NCBI RefSeq assembly: GCF_018294505.1
Contig: NC_057809.1
Span: forward strand, 134,638,979 to 134,702,978
Reading direction: 5' to 3'
Source of the DNA: Triticum aestivum
Taxonomy: Eukaryota; Streptophyta; Magnoliopsida; Poales; Poaceae
DNA: 64,000 bases
Position 1 is the first letter of the stretch. Each line of letters begins with the position of its first letter. Below, in pieces: positions 55,791-64,000 of this stretch. The translations under genes were made by a program, and so were the position numbers. The notes beneath the pieces were generated by a model, which was given only the letters and a program-made list of their open reading frames with translations, made no database searches and was not told the origin of the DNA.

Positions 55791-57526
55791 TGTTGGGGAG
55801 CGTAGTAATTTCAAAAAAATTCCTACGCATACGCAAGATCATGATGATGCATAGCAAACGAGAGGGGAGAGTGTTGTCCACGTACCCTCGTAGACCGAAA
55901 GCGGAAGCGTTAGCACAACGCGGTTGATGTAGTCGTACGTCTTCATGATCCGACCGATCAAGTACCGAATGCACGGCACCTCCGAGTTCAGCACACGTTC
56001 AACCCGATGATGTCCCTCGAACTCCGATCCAGCCGAGTGTTGAGGGAGATTTTCGTCAGCACGATGGCGTGGTGACGATGTTGATGTTCTACCAACGCAG
56101 GGCTTTGCCTAAGCACCGCTACAGTATTATCGAGGTGGATTATGGTGGAGGGGGGCACCGCACACGGCTAAGAGATCAATGATCAATTGTTGTGTCTATG
56201 GGGTGCCCCCCTGCCCCCGTATATAAAGGAGCAAGGGGGGTGCGGCCGGCCAAGAGGAGAGGCGCGCCGGAGGAGTCCTACTCCTACCGGGAGTAGAACT
56301 CCCCCCTTTTCCATGTTGGACTAGGATAGAGAGGGGGAAGAGGTGGAGGGGAGAAAGGAAAGGGGGGCACCACCCCCCTCTCCTTGTCCTATTCGGACTA
56401 GGGGGGTGGGGCGCGTGGCCCTGCCCTCGCCTCCTCTCCTCTCTTCCACCAAGGCCCACTAAGGCCCATTAAATTCCAGGGGGGTTCCGGTAACCTCCCG
56501 GTACTCCGGAAAAATCCCGATTTCACCCAGAACACTTCCGATGTCCAAACATAGGCTTACAATATATCAATCTTCATGTCTCGACCATTTCGAGACTCAT
56601 TGTCATGTCCGAGATCACATCCGGGACTCCGAACAACCTTCGGTACATCAAAACATATAAACTCATAATGAAACTGTCATCGTAACGTTAAGCGTGCGGA
56701 CCCTACGGGTTCGAGAACTATGTAGACATGACCGAGACATGTCTCTGGTCAATAACCAATAGCGGAACCTGGATGCTCATATTGGCTCCTACATATTCTA
56801 CAAAGATCTTTATCGGTCAGACCGCATAACATCATACGTTGTTCCCTTTGTCATCGGTATGTTACTTGCCCGAGATTCGATTGTCGGTATCTCAATACCT
56901 AGTTCAATCTCGTTACCGGCAAGTCTCTTTACTCGTTCTGTAATACATCATCCCGCAACTAACTCATTAGTTGCGATGCTTGCAAGGCTTAAGTGATGTG
57001 TATTACCGAGAGGGCCCAGAGATACCTCTCCGACAATCGGAGTGACAAATCCTAATCTCGAAATACGCCAACCCAACATGTACCTTCGGAGACACCTGTA
57101 GAGCACCTTTATAATCACCCAGTTACGTTGTGAAGTTTGGTAGCACACAAAGTGTTCTTCCGGTAAACGGGAGTTGCATAATCTCATAGTCGTAGGAACA
57201 TGTATAAGTCATGAAGAAAGCAATAGCAACATACTAAACGATCGTGTGCCAAGCTAACGGAATGGGTCATGTCAATCACATCATTCTCCTAATGATGTGA
57301 TCCTGTTAATCAAATGACAACTCATGTCTATGGTTAGGAAACATAACCATCTTCGATTAATGAGCTAGTCAAGTAGAGGCATACTAGTGACACTCTGTTT
57401 GTCTATATATTCACACATGTATTATGTTTTCGGTTAATACAATTCTAGTATGAATAATAAACATTTATCATGATATAAGGAAATAAATAATAACTTTATT
57501 ATTGCCTCTAGGGCATATTTCCTTCA
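55791..57526 (-). repeat. 3' LTR of copia F (1,736 bp)
   Basis: TG at 55791 and CA at 57526. Minus-strand TATA (plus ATATAAA) at 56221-56227. Confidence 0.93.
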
Positions 57527-57542
57527 GTCTCCCACTTGCACT
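57527..57542 (-). promoter_or_regulatory. Polypurine tract of copia F
   Basis: The minus strand reads AGTGCAAGTGGGAGAC, the same as in the Angela element and copia D. Confidence 0.8.
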
Positions 57543-57559
57543 AGAGTCAATAATCTAGA

Positions 57560-58393
57560 TTACACTATAATGATTCTAACACCCATGGAGCCTTGGTGCT
57601 GATCATGTTTTGCTCGTGGAAGAGGCTTAGTCAATGGGTCTGCAACATTCATATCTGTATGTATCTTGCAAATTTCTATGTCTCCCACCTGGACTAGATC
57701 CCGGATGGAATTGAAGCATCTCTTGATGTGCTTGGTTCTCTTGTGAAATCTAGATTCCTTTGCTAAGGCAATTGCTCCAGTATTGTCACAAAAGATTTTC
57801 ATTGGACCCGATGCACTAGGTATGACACCTAGATCGGATATGAACTCCTTCATCCATACTCCTTCATTTGTTGCTTCTGAAGCAGCTATGTACTTCGCTT
57901 CACATGTAGATCCCGCCACGACACTTTGTTTAGAACTGCACCAACTGACAGCTCCACCGTTTAATGTAAACACGTATCCGGTTTGCGATTTAGAATCATC
58001 CGGATCAGTGTCAAAGCTTGCATCAACGTAACCATTTACGATGATCTCTTTGTCACCTCCATATACGAGAAACATATCGTTAGTCTTTTTCAGGTACTTT
58101 AGGATGTTCTTGACCGCTGTCCAGTGATCCACTCCTGGATTACTTTGGTACCTACCTGCTAGACTTATAGCAAGGCACACATTAGGTCTGGTACACAACA
58201 TTGCATACATGATAGAGCCTATGGCTGAAGCATAGGGAACATCTTTCATCTTATCTCTATCTTCTGCAGTGGTCGGGCATTGAGTCTTACTCAACTTCAC
58301 ACCTTGTAACACAGGCAAGAACCCTTTCTTTGCTTGATCCATTTTGAACTTCTTCAAAACTTTGTCAAGGTATGTGCTTTGTGAAAGTCCAAT
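57560..58393 (-). pseudogene. Copia F RT-RNase H connection and RNase H
   Basis: Third part of the single gag-pol frame, after the TAA at 58394-58396. Begins LSQSTYLDKVLKKFKMDQ, then VPYASAIGSIMYAM and RPNVCLAISLAGRY (RT thumb/connection). RNase H follows with GYVDASFDTDPDD, GAVSWCSSKQSVVAGST, EAKYIAASEATNE and CDNTGAIALAKE, then KHIKRCFNSIRD. The catalytic acidic residues are present. It ends at TAA 57560-57562, 18 bp before the polypurine tract. Confidence 0.88.
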
Positions 58394-59836
58394 TTAGCGT
58401 CTTGATCTATCTCTATAGATTTTAATGCCCAATATGTAAGCAGCTTCACCGAGGTCTTTCATTGAAACACTCTTATTCAAGTATCCCTTTATGCTATCCA
58501 GAAATTCTATATCATTTCCGATCAGCAATATGTCATCCACATATAATATCAGAAATGCTACAGAGCTCCCACTCACTTTCTTGTAAATACAGGCTTCTCC
58601 AAAAGTCTGTACAAAACCAAATGCTTTGATCACACTATCAAAGCATTTATTCCAACTCCAAGAGGCTTGCACCAGTCCATAAATGGATCGCTGGAGCTTG
58701 CACACTTTGTTAGCTCCTTTTGGATTGACAAAACCTTCCGGTTGCATCATATACAACTCTTCTTCCAGAAATGCATTCAAGAATGCAGTTTTGACATCCA
58801 TCTGCCAAATTTCATAATCATAGAATGTGGCAATTGCTAACATGATTCGGACAGACTTAAGCATCGCTACGGGTGAGAATGTCTCATCATAGTCAATCCC
58901 TTGAACTTGTCGAAAACCTTTTGCAACAAGTCGAGCTTTGTAGACAGTAACATTACCGTCAGCGTCAGTCTTCTTCTTGAAGATCCATTTATTCTCAATT
59001 GCTTGCCGATCATGGGGCAAGTCAACCAAAGTCCACACTTTGTTATCATACATGGATCCCATCTCAGATTTCATGGCTTCTAGCCATTTTGCGGAATCTA
59101 GGCTCACCATCGCTTCTTCATAGTTCGTAGGTTCATCATGATCTAGTAGCATGACTTCCAGAACAGGATTACCGTACCACTCTGGTTCAGATCTTACTCT
59201 GGTTGATCTACGAGGTTCAGTAGCAACTTGATCTGAAGTTTCATGATCATCATCATTAGCTTCCTCACTAATTGGTGCAGGTGTCACAGAAACCGGTTTC
59301 TGTGATGTACTACTTTCCAATAAGGGAGCAGGTATAGTTACCTCATCAAGTTCTACTTTCCTCCCACTCACTTCTTTCGAGAGAAACTCCTTCTCTAGAC
59401 AGGATCCATTCTTAGCAATGAATGTCTTGCCTTCGGATCTGTGATAGAAGGTGTACCCAACAGTCTCCTTTGGGTATCCTATGAAGACATATTTCTCCGA
59501 TTTGGGTTCGAGCTTATCAGGTTGAAGCCTTTTCACATAAGCATCGCAGCCCCAAACTTTCAGAAATGACAACTTTGGTTTCTTGCCAAACCACAGTTCA
59601 TAAGGCGTTGTCTCAACGGATTTTGATGGTTCCCTATTTAACGTGAATGCGGTCGTCTCTAAAGCATAACCCCAAAACGATAGCGGTAAATCTGTAAGAG
59701 ACATCATAGATCGCACCATATCAAGTAAAGTACGATTACGACGTTCGGACACACCATTACGCTGTGGTGTTCCGGGTGGCGTGAGTTGCGAAACTATTCC
59801 GCATTGTTTCAAATGTAGACCAAACTCGTAACTCAA
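58394..59836 (-). pseudogene. Copia F integrase C-terminal half and reverse transcriptase
   Basis: 480 residues between TGA (59858-59860) and TAA (58394-58396). The first part is the end of the integrase core (QLTPPGTPQRNGVSERRNRT carries the catalytic Glu), then the copia GKKPKLSFLKVWGCDAYV region and an acidic linker. RT follows: NKWIFKKKTDADG, YKARLVAKGFRQVQGIDYDETFSP, WQMDVKTAFLNAF, KLQRSIYGLVQAS, and an intact YVDDILLIGND active site (about residue 1000 of the whole frame). Confidence 0.9.
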
Positions 59837-59857
59837 ATATTCTCTTCCACGATCAGA

Positions 59858-61234
59858 TCATAGAAACTTTATTTTCTTGTTACGATGATTTTCAACTTCA
59901 CTCTGAAATTCTTTGAACTTTTCAAATGTTTCAGACTTATGCTTCATTAAGTAGATATACCCATATCTGCTTAAATCATCTATGAAGGTGAGAAAATAAT
60001 GATATCCGCGACGAGCCTCAACATTCATCGAACCACATACATCTGTATGTATGATTTCCAACAAATCTGTTGCTCTCTCCATAGTACCGGAGAACGGTGT
60101 TTTAGTCATCTTGCCCATGAGGCACGGTTCGCAAGTACCAAGTGATTCATAATCAAGTGGTTCCAAAAGTCCATCAGTATGGAGTTTCTTCATGCGCTTT
60201 ACACCGATATGACCTAAACGACGGTGCCACAAATAAGTTGCACTATCATTATCAACTCTGCATCTTTTGGCTTCAACATTATGAATATGTGTATCACTAC
60301 CATCGAGATTCATCAAAAATAGACCGCTCTTCAAGGATGCATGACCATAAAAGATATTACTCATATAAATAGAACAACTATTATTCTCTGATTTAAATGA
60401 ATAACCGTCTCGCATCAAACAAGATCCAAATATAATGTTCATGCTCAACGCCGGCACCAAATAACAATTATTTAGGTCTAATACTAATCCCGAAGGTAGA
60501 TGTAGAGGTAGCGTGCCGACCGCGATCACATCGACTTTGGAACCATTTCCCACGCGCATCGTCACCTCGTCCTTTGCCAGTGTTCGCTTAATCCGTAGTC
60601 CCTGTTTTGAGTTGCAAATATTAGCAACAGAACCTGTATCAAATACCAAGGTGCTACTGCGAGCTCTAGTACGGTACACATCAATAACATGTATATCACA
60701 TATACCTTTGTTCACCTTGCCATCCTTCTTATCCGCCAAATACTTGGGGCAGTTCTGCTTCCAGTGACCAGTCTGCTTGCAGTAGAAGCACTCAGTTTCA
60801 GGCTTAGGTCCAGACTTGGGTTTCTTCTCCTGAGCAGCAACTTGCTTGTTGTTCTTCTTGAAGTTCCCCTTCTTCTTCCCTTTGCCCTTTTTCTTGAAAC
60901 TAGTGGTCTTGTTAACCATCAACACTTGATGCTCCTTCTTGATTTCTACCTCCACAGCCTTTAGCATTGCGAAGAGCTCGGGAATTGTCTTGTCCATCCC
61001 TTGCATATTATAGTTCATCACGAAGCTCTTGTAGCTTGGTGGTAGTGATTGGAGAATTCTGTCAATGACGCTATCATCCAGAAGATTAACTCCCAGTTGA
61101 ATCAAGTGATTATTATACCCAGACATCTTCAGTATATGCTCACTGACAGAACTGTTCTCCATCTTGCAGCTACAGAACTTATTGGAGACTTCATATCTCT
61201 CAATCCGGGCATTTGCTTGAAATATTAACTTCAA
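59858..61234 (-). pseudogene. Copia F Gag C-terminus, protease and integrase N-terminal half
   Basis: 458 residues in the same frame, between TAG 61238-61240 and TGA 59858-59860. Gag: LKMSGYNNHLIQLGVNLLDD, ILQSLPPSYKSFVMNY, a Lys-rich stretch and an intact zinc knuckle CFYCKQTGHWKQNC. Protease: LVFDTGSVANICN. Integrase zinc finger: WHRRLGHIGVKRMKKLH with TCEPCLMGKMTK. Core start: IHTDVCGSMNVEARRGYHYFLTFIDD, with the first catalytic Asp. The TGA stands where a CGA Arg codon is expected just before the second catalytic Asp (SDRG). Confidence 0.9.
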
Positions 61235-61237
61235 CTC

Positions 61238-61543
61238 CTAGAACATCTCATATGCTCCATGACGTTCAAAACATCGTTGAAGACCCGGTTCTAAGCCATA
61301 AAGCATGGCACACTGAACTATCGAGTAGTCATCAGCTTTGCTCTGCCAGACGTTCATAACATCTGGTGTTGCTCCAGCAGCAGGCCTGGCACCTAGCGGT
61401 GCTTCCAGGACGTAATTCTTCTGTGTAGCAATGAGGATAATCCTCAAGTCACGGACCCAGTCCGTGTAATTGCTACCATCATCTTTCAACTTTGCTTTCT
61501 CAAGAAACGCATTTAAATTCAACGGAACAACAGCACGGGCCAT
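61238..61543 (-). CDS. Copia F Gag N-terminus
   Basis: Starts at ATG 61541-61543 (MARAVVPLNLNAFLEKAKL), a conserved WIS/BARE Gag start, with KDDGSNYTDWVRDLRIIL and LYGLEPGLQRCFERHGAYEMF. It ends at TAG 61238-61240, expected to be CAG; the frame continues in phase beyond it. Confidence 0.88.
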   Translation of the reverse strand: MARAVVPLNLNAFLEKAKLKDDGSNYTDWVRDLRIILIATQKNYVLEAPLGARPAAGATPDVMNVWQSKADDYSIVQCAMLYGLEPGLQRCFERHGAYEMF

Positions 61544-62766
61544 CTATCTACAATCAAACATAAACAAGCAAGATACTATCAGGTACTAAGTTCATGATAA
61601 ATTTAAGTTCAATTAATCATATTACTTAAGAACTCCCACTTAGAAAGACATCCCTCTAATCCTCTAAGTGATCACATGATCCAAATCAACTAAACCATAA
61701 CCGATCATCACGTGAAATGGAGTAGCTTTCAATGGTGAACATCAATATGTTGATCATATCTACTATATGATTCACGCTCGACCTTTTGGTCTCAGTGTTC
61801 CGAGGCCATATCTGCATATGCTAGGCTCGCTAAGTTTAACCTGAGTATTCCGCATGTGCAAAACTGGCTTGTGCCCGTTGTAGATGGACGTAGAGCTTAT
61901 CACACCCGATCATCACATGGTGTCTAGGCACGACGAACTTTGGCAACGGTGCATACTCAGGGAGAACACTTTTATCTTGAAATTTAGTGAGAGATCATCT
62001 TATAATGCTACCATCAATCAAAGAAAGGTAAGATGCATAAAAGATAAACATCACATGCAATCAATATAAGTGATATGATATGGCCATCATCATCTTGTGC
62101 TTGTGATCTCCATCTCCGAAGCACCGTCATGATCACCATCATCACCAGCACGACACCTTGATCTCCATCGTAGTATCATTGTCGTCTCGCCAATCTTATG
62201 CTTCTACGACTAGCTACCACTTAGTGATAAAGTAAAGCATTACAGGGCGATTGCATTGCATACAATAAAGCGACAACCATATGGCTCCTGCCAGTTGCCG
62301 ATAACTCGGTTACAAAACATGATCATCTCATACAATAAAATTTAGCATCATGTCTTGACCATATCACATCACAACATGCCCTACAAAAACAAGTTAGGCG
62401 TCCTCTACTTTGTTGTTGCAAGTTTTACGTGGCTGCTACGGGCTTAGCAAGAACCGTTCTTACCTACGCATCAAAAACCACAACGATAGTTTGTCAAGTT
62501 GGTGTTGTTTTAACCTTCGCAAGGACTGGGCGTAGCCACACTCGGTTCAACTAAAGTTGGAGAAACTGACACCCGCCAGCCACCTATGTGCAAAGCACGT
62601 CGGTAGAACCAGTCTCGCGTAAGCGTACGCGTAATGTAGGTCCGGGCCGCTTCATCCAACAATACCGCCGAACCAAAGTATGACATGCTGGTAAGCAGTA
62701 TGACTTATATCGCCCACAACTCACTTGTGTTCTACTCGTGCATATAACATCAACGCATAAAACCTG
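61544..62766 (-). other. Copia F untranslated leader
   Basis: About 1.2 kb between PBS and gag with no sustained frame on the element strand. Homologous in part to the Angela leader (both carry the GATCATCACGTGA-type phrase and a GAT-rich patch). No gene seen. Confidence 0.6.
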
Positions 62767-62778
62767 GCTCGGATGCCA
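62767..62778 (-). promoter_or_regulatory. Primer binding site of copia F
   Basis: The minus strand reads TGGCATCCGAGC, two mismatches from the initiator-tRNA-Met PBS TGGTATCAGAGC, one base from the LTR at 62780. Confidence 0.7.
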
Positions 62779-62779
62779 C

Positions 62780-64000
62780 TGTTGGGGAACGTAGTAATTT
62801 CAAAAAAAATCCTACGCACACGCAAGATCATGGTGATGCATAGGAACGAGAGGGGAGAGTGTTGTCCACCTATCCTCGTAGACCGAAAGCATAAGTGTTA
62901 GCACAACGCGGTTGATGTAGTCGTACGTCTTCACGATCCGACCGATCAAGTACCGAACGCACAGCACCTCCGAGTTCAGCACACGTTCAGCCCGATGACG
63001 TCCCTCGAACTCTGATCCAGCCGAGTGCTGAGGGAGAGTTTCGTCAGCACCACGGCGTGGTGATGATGTTGATGTTCTACCGACGCAGGGCTTCGCCTAA
63101 GCACTGCTACAGTATTATCAATGTGGATTATGGTGGATGGCGGCACCGCACACGGCTAAGAGATCAATGATCAATTGTTGTGTCTATGGGGTGCCCCTGT
63201 CCCCGTATATAAAGGAGCAAGGGGGGGGGGGTGCGGCCGGCCAAGAGGAGAGACGCGCCGGAGGAGTCCTACTCCTACTGGGAGTAGGACCCCCCCTTTT
63301 TCCATGTTGGACTAGGAGAGAGAGAGGGGGGGGGGGAAGAGGTGGAGGGGAGAAAGGAAAGGGGGGGGGGCGCCGCCCCCTCTCCTTGTCCTGTTCGGAC
63401 TAGGGGGAAGGGGCGCGCGGCCCTGCCCTGGCATCCTCTCCTCTCTTCCACCAAGGCCCACTAAGGCCCATTAAGTCCCCGGGGGGTTCCGGTAACCTCC
63501 CGGTACTCCGGAAAAATCCCGATTTCACCCGGAACACTTCCGATGTCCAAACATAGGCTTCCAATATATCAATCTTCATGTGTCGACCATTTTTAGACTC
63601 CTCGTCATGTCCGTGATCACATTCGGGACTCTGAACAACCTTCGGTACATCAAAACATATAAACTCATAATGAAACTGTCATCGTAATGTTAAGCGTGCG
63701 GACCCTACGGGTTCGAGAAGTATGTAGACATGATCGAGACATGTCTTCGGTCAATAACCAATAGCGGAACCTGGGTGCTCATATTGGCTCCTACATATTC
63801 TACGAAGATCTTTATCGGTCAGACTGCATAACAACATACGTTGTTCCCTTTGTCATCGGTATGTTACTTGCCCGAGATTCGATCGTCGGTATCTCAATAC
63901 CTAGTTCAATATCATTACCGGCAAGTCTCTTTACTCGTTCCTCAATACATCATCCCACAACTAACTCATTAGTTGCAATGCTTGCAAGGCTTAAGTGATG
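62780..64000 (-). repeat. 5' LTR of copia F, cut by window end
   Basis: Starts TGTTGGGGAACG on the plus strand and aligns with 55791 onward for 1.2 kb. Minus-strand TATA at 63206-63213. Confidence 0.92.

Larger units (their letters stand above)
55791..64000 (-). mobile_element. Copia F: WIS/BARE-type retrotransposon, minus strand, nearly intact coding
   Basis: 3' LTR 55791-57526, polypurine tract 57527-57542, one gag-pol frame 57560-61543, leader, PBS 62767-62778, 5' LTR from 62780 past the window end. LTR ends are TGTTGGGG and CCTTCA on the plus strand. It is inserted in pol of gypsy E. The LTRs look 6-8 percent different over their first 400 bp, yet the gag-pol frame has no frameshift. Confidence 0.93.

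Overview
The window is large-genome grass DNA, almost certainly Triticeae (wheat, Aegilops or barley group). The evidence is structural. Two LTRs begin TGTTGGAAATATGCCC and end CCCCAACA (Angela type). Other copia LTRs begin TGAAGGAAATATGCCC (WIS/BARE type). Several Ty3/gypsy elements have 2.7-4.8 kb LTRs. Nearly all coding sequence is gag-pol in various stages of decay. I see no rRNA, tRNA, CRISPR or prokaryotic gene.

Left block (1-35671) is a nest five insertions deep, of which mostly the right halves are in the window. From youngest to oldest: an Angela-type copia element (6362-15036, TSD gaatt) sits in the leader of gypsy A (minus strand, to 19401). Gypsy A sits in an extra open reading frame upstream of gag in gypsy B (plus strand, 19402-27447). 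Gypsy B sits in the reverse transcriptase region of copia D (27448-30691). Copia D sits in pol of gypsy C (30692-35671). B and C belong to one family. The left arms of A, B, D and C should follow in mirrored order to the left of the window.

Middle block (35672-44566) has no recognisable autonomous element. It holds an unclassified high-copy-looking repeat, a roughly 0.69 kb tandem duplication, one GC-rich host-gene-like reading frame at 38784-39389 broken by a single TAG, possible minus-strand exon fragments near 42-43 kb, and a 34-bp minisatellite.

Right block: a 4.8 kb solo LTR (44567-49359, TSD aatat) splits a tandemly repeated AT-rich sequence. Fragments of other LTRs follow (49508-50273), then a region with an array of imperfect TCGGT-N3-ACCGA palindromes, then another LTR-like fragment. 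The 3' end of gypsy E (minus strand, same family as B and C) is next; its pol is interrupted by copia F (55791 to beyond 64000, minus strand). Copia F has one 1,328-codon gag-pol frame broken only by three nonsense codons.

The least expected signal is inside the LTRs of gypsy B, C and E. A 60-nt block flanked by splice-like signals differs between copies mostly at third codon positions. It is followed about 1 kb downstream by a short block ending in an acidic DFS-(D/G)-(E/D)-E stop. The phase lets the two blocks join in frame in all three copies, which suggests a small spliced coding unit carried within this LTR family. Divergences and splice calls here were read by eye and were not computed.
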